From Nostoc carneum NIES-2107 (lineage in GTDB: Bacteria > Cyanobacteriota > Cyanobacteriia > Cyanobacteriales > Nostocaceae), in NCBI GenBank assembly GCA_002368155.1, contig AP018180.1, positions 1,831,947 to 1,895,946 on the forward strand: a DNA stretch of 64,000 nt, in the 5' to 3' direction. Position 1 is the first letter of the stretch; the number at the start of each line of letters is the position of its first letter. The notes beneath the pieces are model-generated. The model made no database searches, was not told the DNA's origin, and saw only the letters and a list, made by a program, of their open reading frames with translations. Position numbers and translations under genes: made by a program. Below, in pieces: positions 43,628 through 52,944 of the stretch.

Positions 43628-44329
43628 AACCGATTCTTCCTTCACCTCTCACCACAATTTATAGAACGTTAGTCTATCAAATTTTTTAATATATTGCCTG
43701 TTGTAATTTTAGCAACAATGAATAGGTCTTTAACATCGATAAAACTCAGTAAATTATCTTCTACACTTGATTTAAAAAATAAGATGTTGACAGTATTTTC
43801 AATATTTAACTTCATAAAAATTTCTTATATAAAAGATGTAGCAGTCATAAATTACCAACACCACTGAATGAAAAAGGGACTTTGACTAGAGCTTAGAGTT
43901 TAGTATTTTTTACTCAGTATAAGCACTAGGTTAGCTTTGCCAGATAGGCTATTACACCTAACTTTGGATACAAAAAAGCTATGACTTACGCAAACAATAG
44001 CGAAAATGCTAATTTTCAGCTAGAGGCATTTATGTATTTCTTCAGATCTCTTGTATTTCTGTGTAAGCCTTCAAAGCATGAAAATCCTTTTTTGCTAATG
44101 TTTGGTTTTCGGTTGGGGTAAACCCCTGTTGATTCTATGATTGAAGTGTATTGTTCCCAGAGATCATGAATGCCTGTGGTACGGGCAACACCTTGAAGTG
44201 TTAGCCTGAGTCACAACGCACTTCTAGCATTTGTAAGCAAATATCTTGCAATTGCATCTCTCACAAATTTTGAACTTTTGAGTAAACTCGATTTTACAGT
44301 TAAGGTAGTGTAACGGGCGGAACTTGGCT
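43628..44329. other. Intergenic region upstream of the NarL-type regulator
   Basis: 700 bases without a supported gene. At 44111-44126 GGTTGGGGTAAACCCC forms a small hairpin similar to the second hairpin of the NsiR1-like repeats (GGTTGGGGTATATCCCC); the context lacks the other NsiR1 elements. The regulator probably has a long leader. Confidence 0.4.
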
Positions 44330-45049
44330 ATGAGTAAAATTCGTATTGCTCTGATTGAAGATCATGACCTCACCCGTGTGGGTATTCGGACAGCACTACT
44401 GCAAAAAGAAGAAATTGAGGTTGTAGGAGAGGCTGCCAATGCTGCAGAAGGTCTAAAAATGCTAAAAATGCTACAACCGGATATTGCGATTGTAGATATT
44501 GGGTTACCCGATAAAGATGGCATTGAGTTAACGCGGGAGTTGAAATCTACTAGTAATGGAGAAGATTTAAGAACAAAAGTATTAATTTTGACACTAAGAG
44601 ATAACAAGGAAGCTGTGTTGGCAGCTTTTGCTGCTGGGGCTGATTCTTACTGTATGAAAGATATCAAATTCGATAATTTACTGGAAGCAGTGCGAGTCAC
44701 ATACAATGGCAACGCTTGGATTGATCCAGCGATCGCGCGAATTGTATTGCAACAAGCACAACAAAATCCTGCTAAACACGATAAAGTGTCATTAGACACC
44801 AAAAATACTTTTATTACCTCTGAGTCTGGGGAAAATCCAGAACATATAGATGCTTATACGCTGACAGAAAGGGAATTGGAAGTGTTACAGTTGATTGTCG
44901 AAGGTTGTAGTAATGCAGTCATCGCTGAGAGACTTTATATCACAGTCGGTACAGTGAAAACTCACGTTCGGAATATTTTGAACAAGCTATGTGCTGATGA
45001 CCGTACCCAAGCCGCAGTTCGTGCCTTGCGTTCTGGATTAGTGGGATAG
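44330..45049 (+). CDS. NarL/LuxR-family response regulator
   Basis: 239 residues from ATG 44330; an in-frame TTG at 44324 is less likely. The receiver (1-125) has acidic pair EDHD, acceptor Asp in IVDIGLPDKDG near 56, and the conserved Lys in CMKD. A linker (130-170) leads to a LuxR-type helix-turn-helix (about 175-238; LTERELEVLQLIVEGCSN, then ITVGTVKTHVRNIL). It is a transcription factor activated by phosphorylation. No kinase is directly adjacent; the next gene, 186 bases downstream, is a receiver-phosphatase. Targets are unknown. Confidence 0.92.
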   Translation: MSKIRIALIEDHDLTRVGIRTALLQKEEIEVVGEAANAAEGLKMLKMLQPDIAIVDIGLPDKDGIELTRELKSTSNGEDLRTKVLILTLRDNKEAVLAAFAAGADSYCMKDIKFDNLLEAVRVTYNGNAWIDPAIARIVLQQAQQNPAKHDKVSLDTKNTFITSESGENPEHIDAYTLTERELEVLQLIVEGCSNAVIAERLYITVGTVKTHVRNILNKLCADDRTQAAVRALRSGLVG

Positions 45050-45235
45050 GGTTGATTTTAGCTGTAGCACCCAGTGCAGAAATTTAAAGAGAAATTCACA
45101 ACTTTGACCCAATTCTTAAGTTCAAAGTGGGTAACTTCTCTTTATAGGTAATTTTTTGATTATGTCATGATTTATTATGTGTGATAAAAATTACACTATT
45201 TTGCTATTGCAGTATCTAAAAAGTTAAAGTCAAAT

Positions 45236-46909
45236 ATGACTGAAGTAGAAATATGCAAACTTAAGCTCATGGTGGTAGATGATGAGCCAGATAACTTAGA
45301 CTTACTCTACCGCACTTTTAGACGAGATTTTGAAGTATATCAAGCCAATCATGCTCGTGCTGCTCTAGAAATATTAGACAAAGAAGGCGAGATGGCGGTG
45401 ATTATTTCTGACCAAAGAATGCCAGAAATGAATGGTACGGAATTTCTCAGTCGCACAGTGGAGCGCTTTCCCGATACGATTCGGATTTTGCTGACTGGTT
45501 TTACGGATGTCGAAGACTTGGTAGATGCAATTAACTCTGGTCAGGTATTCAAGTACATCACCAAACCCTGGAATCCGCAACGATTAAAAGCATTAGTAGA
45601 ACAAGCTACTGATACTTATCGTTTGGTAAAAAAGCGTACCCAAGAGTTGCGGCGTGCTTTGCGGCGAGAATCTTTGTTTAATGCAGTGACAACAGCAATT
45701 CGGGAGTCTTTAGACTACGACAGTATGCTGCATAAGATTGTTGCCACCATTGGGGAAACGTTTGAAGCTACTTGTTGCTTTCTGAGGCCTGTAGAGGGTG
45801 ATTCTCTAACATCAGACCTGTATTCCTACCAAAATCCTCAATATAATGCATCAAGCAGTATTTTCGATCCCAGCGAGTTAATCGAAAAAGTTCTTGCAAC
45901 TCATCAATACCAACTGACTCAAGGTACAAATGATGGTAAGCCTTGCCATCAATTAGTTGTGCCATTATCTTACCAACAACATTTATTGGCTGTTCTGGCT
46001 CTCTACCAAAGAGGTAGTGTTCATTCTTGGCAAGATGAAGATATCCAACTAATTGCAGGTGTGGCAGAACAAGCAGCTTTAGCCCTCTCCCAGGCAAAAT
46101 TATACCAGCGCCTGCAAGAAAAACAGCAGCAAATTCGCGCTGAATTAGAAGTGGCTCGCCAAATTCAAAATAATTTGCTCAGGCAAAGCTTACCAGATAT
46201 CAAGGGTGTGAAGGTGCAAGCTTGCTGCTATGCGGCACGGGAGGTAGGAGGAGATTTTTTTGAAGTTTTTGTTCATCCCAAAGGTGACTTGTGGTTAGCA
46301 GTGGGTGATGTTTCTGGTAAAGGAGTTCCAGCAGCTTTGTTCATGGCTAGCGCCATTTCGGTGTTACGTCGGGAATTATCTCAGGAAACGCCAGCTGAGC
46401 CAAATGTGGTGATGCAGAATTTGAATCACGCTATGTCTGATGACTTGATTGGCAATAATTGCTTTATCACTCTCGTCTTAGCTTGTTATACCCCTAGCAC
46501 CAGGGAACTAGTTTATGCTAACGCTGGTCACATTTATCCCTTACTCTGGTCATCACCTACAAGTGCTACCGAACAACCGCACTACCTCAAGGTACGCAGC
46601 GTTCCCTTGGGTATTTTGCCGAAATGGCAAGCACAGTCTGGTCGTTTAGTGTTAAATCCCCAAGATACCTTACTCCTCGCCAGCGATGGAATTACAGAAG
46701 CAATGGTATCAAGTAATGTGTTTAATGGTGATAATACTGGGAATGGTAGTCAAGGATTTAGCCGTTCAATGCTCAATCAAGATGGTCTTTGGCAACTTTT
46801 ACAACAGGAACCAAAACCGCTTTCTCTTACCCATCTACTAACTCGCATCCAGGCAAACAACCAAGTTCAAGAAGATGACCAAACTATACTCTCATTGGAG
46901 GTTTTATAA
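45236..46909 (+). CDS. Receiver-GAF-PP2C (RsbU/SpoIIE-type) phosphatase
   Basis: 557 residues. A receiver (about 8-125; MVVDDEPDNL, acceptor Asp near 59 in ISDQRMPEMNG, Lys in YITKPW), a GAF domain (about 150-300; ATCCFLRP, AVLALYQRG), a coiled coil (about 300-325; QIRAELEVARQIQ) and a PP2C-like phosphatase (about 330-557; EVGGDFFEVF and GDVSGKGVPAALFMA with metal-binding Asp, YANAGH, LLLASDGITEA). In partner-switching systems such phosphatases dephosphorylate an anti-sigma-antagonist. The anti-sigma-type kinase gene begins 3 bases after this stop. The antagonist (STAS protein) is not in the window. Confidence 0.92.
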   Translation: MTEVEICKLKLMVVDDEPDNLDLLYRTFRRDFEVYQANHARAALEILDKEGEMAVIISDQRMPEMNGTEFLSRTVERFPDTIRILLTGFTDVEDLVDAINSGQVFKYITKPWNPQRLKALVEQATDTYRLVKKRTQELRRALRRESLFNAVTTAIRESLDYDSMLHKIVATIGETFEATCCFLRPVEGDSLTSDLYSYQNPQYNASSSIFDPSELIEKVLATHQYQLTQGTNDGKPCHQLVVPLSYQQHLLAVLALYQRGSVHSWQDEDIQLIAGVAEQAALALSQAKLYQRLQEKQQQIRAELEVARQIQNNLLRQSLPDIKGVKVQACCYAAREVGGDFFEVFVHPKGDLWLAVGDVSGKGVPAALFMASAISVLRRELSQETPAEPNVVMQNLNHAMSDDLIGNNCFITLVLACYTPSTRELVYANAGHIYPLLWSSPTSATEQPHYLKVRSVPLGILPKWQAQSGRLVLNPQDTLLLASDGITEAMVSSNVFNGDNTGNGSQGFSRSMLNQDGLWQLLQQEPKPLSLTHLLTRIQANNQVQEDDQTILSLEVL

Positions 46910-46912
46910 CTA

Positions 46913-47344
46913 ATGAAAAGTGAGTTACACGTACCCAGTGATTTAAATTTTTTAAACATCGTGGAAAACTGGTTGCTGGGATGCCTGAAAATCCAGCTAG
47001 GAGAATCGGTTGATTGGTCACGGCAATCAAGCCGTTTGCGGCTAGCTTTGGTGGAAGCTTACTCGAATGTAGTGCGTCATGCCCATAAAGAACAGCCTAA
47101 TTTGCCAGTGTTATTGCGTTTGGAACTCAGGGAAAGGGATTTGGCCTTAGAAGTTTGGGATTATGGTGAAGGCTTTGATATGTCTACCTACTTTCCGCCG
47201 AACCCTGTTGCTAAACAAGAAGGTGGGTATGGTTGGCTAATTATGAATCGATTAATGGATAAAGTAGAGTATCAATTGCAAGTAGATGGTGCTAACTGCC
47301 TCAAGTTAGAAGCGACATTGCCAGAACTAGTACAAAAAAGCTGA
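46913..47344 (+). CDS. Anti-sigma-factor type serine kinase (RsbW-like)
   Basis: 143 residues with a GHKL ATPase fold of the RsbW/SpoIIAB type: LRLALVEAYSNVVRHAHK (N box), LEVWDYGEGFD (G1) and GGYGWLIMNRLMD (G2). In known systems this kinase binds either a sigma factor or an antagonist protein, which it phosphorylates on Ser. The ribosome site GGAGG lies inside the end of the phosphatase gene and only three bases separate the two, so they form one operon. In cyanobacteria such pairs do not always act on sigma factors, so the target is left open. Confidence 0.88.
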   Translation: MKSELHVPSDLNFLNIVENWLLGCLKIQLGESVDWSRQSSRLRLALVEAYSNVVRHAHKEQPNLPVLLRLELRERDLALEVWDYGEGFDMSTYFPPNPVAKQEGGYGWLIMNRLMDKVEYQLQVDGANCLKLEATLPELVQKS

Positions 47345-47454
47345 GTTATGTTTGCGTAGAGTCTCGGATAGAATAAAGCTAAAGGATGATAGTAAGAGGC
47401 TAATATAGAAAGCTTTGAGCCGATTTACAATCGGAGCTTGAATTCTATAGCTGT

Positions 47455-47585
47455 CTAAGATTTATATTGCTGTTCCCTAATTTCCCATTGAGCAATCAAG
47501 ACTTGCCTAAGCTGTGTGATAGAGTTGACGCGATCGCATATTTTCTCCACACTATTAGGCTGAATGCCTGGATGTTGCCAAACCT
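47455..47585 (-). pseudogene. Possible IS630/Tc1-like transposase remnant
   Basis: On the minus strand one frame reads WQHPGIQPNSVEKICDRVNS and then TQLRQVLIAQWEIREQQ before a stop. This resembles, with much decay, the C-terminus of Tc1/IS630 transposases (SPDLNPIExxW..., then LRQxLIxEWxxI). There is no upstream coding continuation. The assignment is tentative; the rest of 47345-47662 shows no gene. Confidence 0.3.
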
Positions 47586-47662
47586 AATAATCAAGACTAA
47601 ATGGTTCCCAGCCACAGGCTAGAAACCAATCAGCACCAGAGATATTTGCTTGTAATATTTAA

Positions 47663-49411
47663 TTACTTCATCCGCAGATTAGTATCTTTGCCATCTCTAC
47701 CTACTAAAGTAGGAGTAGGGATGCTTTGACCTGACGAGGTATTTTTTAAAGCTACCCAACTACTCGCAATTGGCATTCGCCAACCAGTACCAAAAGCGCG
47801 ATCGGTGATTTTTAAGCCAGGGGGTGCTTGTCGCCGTTTAAATTCCGCACGGGCTAGCATTTGGATAACTCGGTCTACAATGACTGCATCATGTCCAGCA
47901 CTGACAATTTCGGCTGCTGATTGGTGTTGATGAATCAGGCGTTCTAAAATGTCATCGAGAATTTCGTAGGGTGGAAGAGAATCTTGATCGACTTGTCCAG
48001 GTTTAAGTTCAGCACTTGGTGCTTTAGTGAGAACATTTTGGGGAATAATTGCGCCATTGCGATTTAACCAATGACAAATTGAATAAACGCGGGTTTTAGG
48101 AACATCCGCAATTACTGCTAACCCGCCATTCATATCTCCGTAAAGGGTACAGTACCCAACTGCCATTTCTGACTTATTACCAGTGGATAACAGGAGGTAG
48201 CCAAATTTATTGGCGATCGCCATTAATAGATTACCCCGAATCCGAGATTGCAGATTCTCTTCGGCAATGCCAAACTCAGTACCTGCAAACAACTCAGTTA
48301 AGGAGTTATCAAAGCTTTTCATCGGTTCGGCAATTGGTAATGTAGTAGTTTTGATGCCTAAATTCTCCCCTAATGCCAAAGCATCGCTGATGGAATGATC
48401 GGAACTATAAAGAGAAGGCATTAACACACCAAAGACATTTTCCTTACCAAGTGCAGCCACTGCGATCGCAGCTACCAATGAAGAATCAATCCCTCCGCTT
48501 AAACCCAGCACTACTTTAGTAAAGCCACACTTACGGGCGTAATCACGCACACCTAAAACCAAAGCTTGCCAAATTTCTGCATCTGCTGAATCATAAACAG
48601 GCGCTACTTTACCTAACTTAAAATCTCTCTGTTTTTCATCAAATTCCACTATCAACAAGTCGGTCTCAAAGCCACGGGCGCGAGATACAATTTCACCTTG
48701 ACGACTTAAGGCAAAACTGCAACCATCAAATATCAAGTCGTCATTGCCACCAATTTGGTTAGCATAGATCAACGGCTGCTGAAAACGCACTGCACTATGC
48801 TTGAGCATAGCTTCGCGGAACTGCTGTTTACCGACACTGTAAGGTGAAGCAGACAAATTGACAATTAAATCCACGCCCAAAATTGCTAAATCCGCGATCG
48901 GGTTAACTGCGTAACTGCGCTTACCCCAAAATTCCTCATCATTCCATAAGTCTTCACAAACCGTAACACCAATATGTAGGTCGTCCAAGGTGAAATAATT
49001 GGCTTGTAATCCTGGTTCAAAATAGCGGTTTTCGTCAAACACATCGTAGGTAGGTAAAAGCCGCTTGTGAAAAACTTGTTTTACCTGTCCACCTTGTAAC
49101 AAAGCGATGCTATTAAATAAGGATTTACCACCTGTAGTATTGGCTTTAAAATTTTCTTCTACAGTACCTACCAAAACTGCTAAATTTGGCGGTAAATCTC
49201 TAGCTAATTGTTGCAAAGTTGTATTCATCGCCGCTATAAAACTGGGATTTAGCAATAAATCCCTGGGCGGATAGCCACACAAAGAAAGTTCTGGTGTTAA
49301 TAACAACCGCGCCCCAGATGCTACTGCTTTATGTGCGGCTTGGAGAATTTGCCCAGCGTTTCCAGGTAAGTCACCAATTTTAGGATTTAGTTGAGCGATC
49401 GCAATTTTCAT
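47663..49411 (-). CDS. nadE: Glutamine-dependent NAD+ synthetase
   Basis: 582 residues, two domains as in glutamine-hydrolysing NadE. The N-terminal nitrilase-like amidase (1-270) has Glu in TPELSLCGYPPRDL, Lys in FHKRLLPTYDVFDE and Cys in VTVCEDLWND. The C-terminal ATP-pyrophosphatase has the P-loop GLSGGIDSSLVAAIA, then LLSTGNKSEMAVGYCTLYGD. It converts nicotinate adenine dinucleotide to NAD+ using ATP and glutamine in the cytoplasm, the last step of the pathway. It is the last gene of the minus-strand NAD locus, 63 bases after nrtR; short CATTTGT repeats lie in that gap. Confidence 0.96.
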   Translation of the reverse strand: MKIAIAQLNPKIGDLPGNAGQILQAAHKAVASGARLLLTPELSLCGYPPRDLLLNPSFIAAMNTTLQQLARDLPPNLAVLVGTVEENFKANTTGGKSLFNSIALLQGGQVKQVFHKRLLPTYDVFDENRYFEPGLQANYFTLDDLHIGVTVCEDLWNDEEFWGKRSYAVNPIADLAILGVDLIVNLSASPYSVGKQQFREAMLKHSAVRFQQPLIYANQIGGNDDLIFDGCSFALSRQGEIVSRARGFETDLLIVEFDEKQRDFKLGKVAPVYDSADAEIWQALVLGVRDYARKCGFTKVVLGLSGGIDSSLVAAIAVAALGKENVFGVLMPSLYSSDHSISDALALGENLGIKTTTLPIAEPMKSFDNSLTELFAGTEFGIAEENLQSRIRGNLLMAIANKFGYLLLSTGNKSEMAVGYCTLYGDMNGGLAVIADVPKTRVYSICHWLNRNGAIIPQNVLTKAPSAELKPGQVDQDSLPPYEILDDILERLIHQHQSAAEIVSAGHDAVIVDRVIQMLARAEFKRRQAPPGLKITDRAFGTGWRMPIASSWVALKNTSSGQSIPTPTLVGRDGKDTNLRMK

Positions 49412-49474
49412 ATTGGTTATTTGTCATTTGTTATTTGTCATTGGTCATTTATCATTTGACCTTGGACGTTACAG

Positions 49475-50221
49475 TTAAATAAATACCAAAGGCTTATCTT
49501 TAAAAGGAGCAAAAGCCTCAGCATCAAACTTATACAAACTAGCTGGACGACCAGCGCCACGGGATACCTTAACTCCGGTATCGCACAAAAAACCTAACTT
49601 GAGTAGACGAGCGCGAAAGTTAGAATAATCAGAAAAGTTTTCCCCTAAAACTGTGGTGTATAACTGATATAAATCATTGAGAGTAAACATTTCTGGTAAA
49701 ACTTCAAAAGCCACCGGACTGTACTCTAATTTATTTCGCAAACGCCTGTGTCCATAACTGAGAATTTGATTGTGGTCAAAGGCTAATTGTGGTAATTGTT
49801 TGAGTGGATACCAAGCTATACCTGTGACTCCATCAGCAATTAATTCTGCTTCCTCAAACCGCACTAAGGCAAAGTAACTGACGGAGAGATAACGGACACC
49901 GTAACTATCGGTAGCTTCCCGTGGATCGCGATGGGGGCCGCCAAAAGTATATAACTGTTCTAAATAGAGATTTTTCACTCTAATTTTTTCAGCCATGATG
50001 CGATAGGCAGCATCTTCTAAAGATTCTCCTTGACGCACCAAAGTACCAGGAAGACTCCAACAATTTAAAAATGGCTCTTGTTGCCGCATCACCAACAGCA
50101 CGAGCAGTCGATTTTGGGCAGTATCTACAGAAAAAATTACATTATCAACACCAACCTTGAAATCAGCCAAAGGTTGTTGATTTAACGGAGTTGGAAACTT
50201 TTTGTGGCTGCGTCCTGGCAT
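49475..50221 (-). CDS. nrtR: NrtR-type Nudix-related regulator of NAD metabolism
   Basis: 248 residues. A Nudix-like domain (about 20-155; VGVDNVIFSVD, CWSLPGTLVRQGESLEDAA) has a degraded Nudix box: the catalytic REXXEE core reads RIMAEK, so hydrolysis is not expected. The C-terminal 90 residues form a winged helix (TLNDLYQLYTTVLGE, then FRARLLKLGFL and GRPASLYKFD). This is the NrtR layout, a repressor released by ADP-ribose or related NAD metabolites. Its position between nadD and nadE strongly supports the role. The ATG at 50221 lies inside nadD (40-base overlap), so translation is coupled. The likely operator is the palindrome at 52324-52352. Confidence 0.88.
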   Translation of the reverse strand: MPGRSHKKFPTPLNQQPLADFKVGVDNVIFSVDTAQNRLLVLLVMRQQEPFLNCWSLPGTLVRQGESLEDAAYRIMAEKIRVKNLYLEQLYTFGGPHRDPREATDSYGVRYLSVSYFALVRFEEAELIADGVTGIAWYPLKQLPQLAFDHNQILSYGHRRLRNKLEYSPVAFEVLPEMFTLNDLYQLYTTVLGENFSDYSNFRARLLKLGFLCDTGVKVSRGAGRPASLYKFDAEAFAPFKDKPLVFI

Positions 50222-50781
50222 TTGTACAAATGCTCTCGATTAATATAGGCAACTATAGGGGGAGTGAGGGCTTGGGAATCTCCATGTTCGCGATAGGCTG
50301 TTGAGGAAATATCTAGTCCAGTCAAGCTGGCGATCGCAATTTTCCCGCCTAGCTTTTGCACTTCCCCGAAGCTAGACTCATCTATCGCATATCCCGGTCG
50401 CGGCACTACTAATAATTGCACTTGCCGCAACAAATCTTCAACTTTATACCATCGGGGTAGCTGATTCAGCAAATCGGAACCAATCACCAAAGTATATTCG
50501 GGATCTTCTCCCCAACGCATTTTTGCTTTTTCTAAGGTTTCTAAGGTGCGGAAGCTACTCAATTCTTGTTCCAAAGCAATGTTGTGCCGTGATGTCTGGA
50601 TATCCGAAATTAATAATTGCAGCATTGCTGCCCGATGTATTAATGCTGTTTGATGGGATTTAAAAGGATTATCTGCCGCCCAAACTGCTACCCAATCATA
50701 ACGCTCAGATAACCAACTTAGAATAGCCTGATGCCCAGCAGTTGGTGGATCGGCACTAGTACCAAACAAAGCAATTCTCAT
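50182..50781 (-). CDS. nadD: Nicotinate-nucleotide adenylyltransferase
   Basis: 199 residues with the nucleotidyltransferase fold: LFGTSADPPTAGHQAIL (GxFxPxHxxH-type site), VAVWAADNPFKSH, YTLVIGSDLLNQLPRW (NadD block) and the C-terminal ISSTAYRE (ISxTxxR motif). It joins nicotinate mononucleotide to AMP from ATP, giving nicotinate adenine dinucleotide, the substrate of NadE. It lies between pncB and nrtR on the same strand, with 100 bases to pncB and a 40-base overlap with nrtR. Normal length. Confidence 0.92.
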   Translation of the reverse strand: MRIALFGTSADPPTAGHQAILSWLSERYDWVAVWAADNPFKSHQTALIHRAAMLQLLISDIQTSRHNIALEQELSSFRTLETLEKAKMRWGEDPEYTLVIGSDLLNQLPRWYKVEDLLRQVQLLVVPRPGYAIDESSFGEVQKLGGKIAIASLTGLDISSTAYREHGDSQALTPPIVAYINREHLYKCQDAATKSFQLR

Positions 50782-50881
50782 AATGTTATACGATTTTGGA
50801 TTTTAGATTTTGAATTGGAAATGGCTGTTTATATCCGACTTAGTGTGAATCCATCTGTCGCAATCATTTTTCAAATTTGTA

Positions 50882-52294
50882 TTACCTTTGTGCCTCTGCG
50901 GTTTTCTTGGTCTTTTGTGTCAAATCTTGCAACGCCGCAGAAATTTCCACATTCACAGAGAGAGGCTGATTTAAGCGCCTTGTTTGTTCTGGTAAACTAG
51001 CAACCGATGCAGCAGTACGGTGGCGAATTGTTGCTAAAGATTCTGGTGATTGCATTTTTTTCCCTTGCTTCATCACCAGTTGCAACAAAGGTTCTGCATC
51101 AAGAGGAGTTTCTGTAGCTAACCCCAATCTATCTACCTGCAACATTCCGCCAACAAACGAGCGAAATATTTGCTTGCGTCCGGGATAAGTAGCTTTGTCG
51201 CGAGATTCCTTCATCACAGGGATGCCATCAATTTCTACAAGTTTGTAAACACCATTGACAGGCGCACCCGTAACTAATTTTGTCCCTAGCCCATAACCAT
51301 CTATTTGGGCACCAGCAGCCTTAAGTCTGGCAATTTCCCACTCATCCAAATCGCCACTAGCAAAAATGGGCACAGTCGGCAGAAGCGATCGCACTTTTTG
51401 GGACAAGCTAACTAAATCTCCAGAGTCCAGCCTGACTCCACTCAATTGCATTTCTCCGGAGTTTACTTTTGGTGCTAAATGTTGGGCAGCTGCGATCGTA
51501 TCGTAAGTATCGATCAACAATGGCGCACCCGGAAAATAGCGATGAAAGGCTGTAAAAGCTTGTTCTTCGCTGCCTGCCATTGCTGACAGTGCCATAACTA
51601 AGGCGTGAGCCATCGTACCACTTGGTTGTTGATTGAGTTGTAGCGCGGCTAACACATTAGAAGTTGCATCTAATCCGCCAGCTAACGCCGCCCGCGCCGC
51701 CCACAATGAACCTTGGGGGCTAAATGCCCTTCTAGTACCAAATTCTAAAAGTGTGGCTTGTTCGCCCGCTAAATCCCTAATTCTGGCTGCTCTGGTGGCA
51801 ATTAAGGTTTGATAATTAAGAGTATTTAAAAGGTAGGTTTCTACTAATTGCGCTTGCCAAAGTGGTGCTTCTACTCGCAACAAAGGCTGATTGGCAAACA
51901 CTGCTGTACCTTCTGGTACTGCCCAAACATCCCCAGTAAAACGCCCCTCGGCTAACAATGACCAAAAGCGATCGCTAGCATGGGCAAAAATTCCTGTCGC
52001 CTGCAAAGCTTTGATTTGCGAAGGACTAAAACGCAACTTTTCTAAATATTCCAAAGCTTGCGCCAATCCCATTGCAATTAAATAGCCAAAGCCTTCAGGT
52101 AGCTTTCTGGCAAACAACTCAAAGCTTGCTGGTTTTTGTTCTACACCTTCACCTATGTAACAAGCTGCCATTGTTAGCTGATAAAGGTCAGTCAACAGGC
52201 TGTAATCCTCAGCAGCAAAATTGAGTTCCTGATTAAGGCGATTTTGCCATCTTTCTTGATTTGCATTGATCTCCAATTCTGGGAGCGTTGTCAT
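50882..52294 (-). CDS. pncB: Nicotinate phosphoribosyltransferase
   Basis: 470 residues. Family blocks: LLTDLYQLTMAACYIGEG at the N-terminus, FELFARKLPEGFGYLIA, LLEFGTRRAFSPQGS (phosphoribosyl binding), GTMAHALVMAL (conserved His) and VRLDSGDLVSLS, IFASGDLDEWEI. It forms nicotinate mononucleotide from nicotinate, PRPP and ATP, the salvage entry to NAD. The start ATG is 29 bases from a perfect 29-bp palindrome that is probably the NrtR operator. As the first gene of the minus-strand cluster, its promoter may drive nadD, nrtR and nadE too. Confidence 0.95.
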   Translation of the reverse strand: MTTLPELEINANQERWQNRLNQELNFAAEDYSLLTDLYQLTMAACYIGEGVEQKPASFELFARKLPEGFGYLIAMGLAQALEYLEKLRFSPSQIKALQATGIFAHASDRFWSLLAEGRFTGDVWAVPEGTAVFANQPLLRVEAPLWQAQLVETYLLNTLNYQTLIATRAARIRDLAGEQATLLEFGTRRAFSPQGSLWAARAALAGGLDATSNVLAALQLNQQPSGTMAHALVMALSAMAGSEEQAFTAFHRYFPGAPLLIDTYDTIAAAQHLAPKVNSGEMQLSGVRLDSGDLVSLSQKVRSLLPTVPIFASGDLDEWEIARLKAAGAQIDGYGLGTKLVTGAPVNGVYKLVEIDGIPVMKESRDKATYPGRKQIFRSFVGGMLQVDRLGLATETPLDAEPLLQLVMKQGKKMQSPESLATIRHRTAASVASLPEQTRRLNQPLSVNVEISAALQDLTQKTKKTAEAQR

Positions 52295-52323
52295 GCCAGA
52301 GCGTCCTTACAAGAATGCTTGTG

Positions 52324-52352
52324 ATATTTATGGTAACTTTTACCATAAATAT
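52324..52352. promoter_or_regulatory. Putative NrtR operator (perfect 29-bp palindrome)
   Basis: ATATTTATGGTAA, CTT, TTACCATAAATAT: two exact 13-base arms with a 3-base centre. It lies 29 bases upstream of pncB, where an operator over the promoter would sit. The neighbouring nrtR gene makes it the natural candidate repressor; direct binding is inferred. Confidence 0.7.
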
Positions 52353-52734
52353 TGTCAACCTCTACCGAGTTCATCCTTGGGAATGCTAGATTTACTAGAA
52401 AAATAATACTAATTCATGCTTTTATTTAATGTTTTTTAATAGTTATAGTTAGTAATAATCGCGTCGCTTGCGAAATTTATAATGAAATGTAACAATAGAT
52501 AATCTTAATAAAATACCTGCATCTTTACCGGGTAAGGGTTTTAAAAATAGCATGTTTACAATTAGAATTAAACATAGAAGTTGAACTTGCAAATAGGCTA
52601 AAGTATTGCAAAGCTATCTGAAAAACTATTGCAGAGATTATTGATATATTGAGAATCTAAGCAAGGTCAGAATATCAGAATTAAAGTATAGACATAACCA
52701 ATCTAAAGTGAGCCGTAAAGAGAGGTCTAATATT
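52353..52734. other. Intergenic region, nothing recognised
   Basis: 380 AT-rich bases between the pncB operator and the 50-residue gene. No repeat, RNA or clear promoter pair was seen. Confidence 0.35.
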
Positions 52735-52887
52735 ATGTCTATCTCGAGAATTATCGCTAATATCACTCAATATATTTCTGAAGCCGCAATGCGGATTTTT
52801 GCTCCTAGTGATGATGCTTATCCTGTTATTGGCGTACAACCATTTACAGGCGATCCTTACAAGAAAGGTATGGCGGACAATTGGTAA
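52735..52887 (+). CDS. Conserved-looking 50-residue protein
   Basis: 50 residues: SISRIIANITQYISEAAMRI (amphipathic helix), then FAPSDDAYPVIGVQPFTGD and a short basic-polar end. AGAGAGG lies upstream of the ATG and an intrinsic terminator 27 bases after the stop, so it is a complete monocistronic gene. I have an impression of very similar short proteins in other cyanobacteria, but no function is known to me. The Pro-rich second half could bind a partner. A minus-strand frame over the same DNA is rejected. Confidence 0.7.
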   Translation: MSISRIIANITQYISEAAMRIFAPSDDAYPVIGVQPFTGDPYKKGMADNW

Positions 52888-52913
52888 ATGATGATTGTGA
52901 GATTCAAACAGAT

Positions 52914-52944
52914 AAAGGCGTGAGGTTTTCCCCACGCCTTTTTG
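52914..52944 (+). terminator. Intrinsic terminator of the 50-aa gene
   Basis: AAAGGCGTG / CACGCCTTT, 9-bp stem with a 10-base loop and a TTTTT run. Confidence 0.9.
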
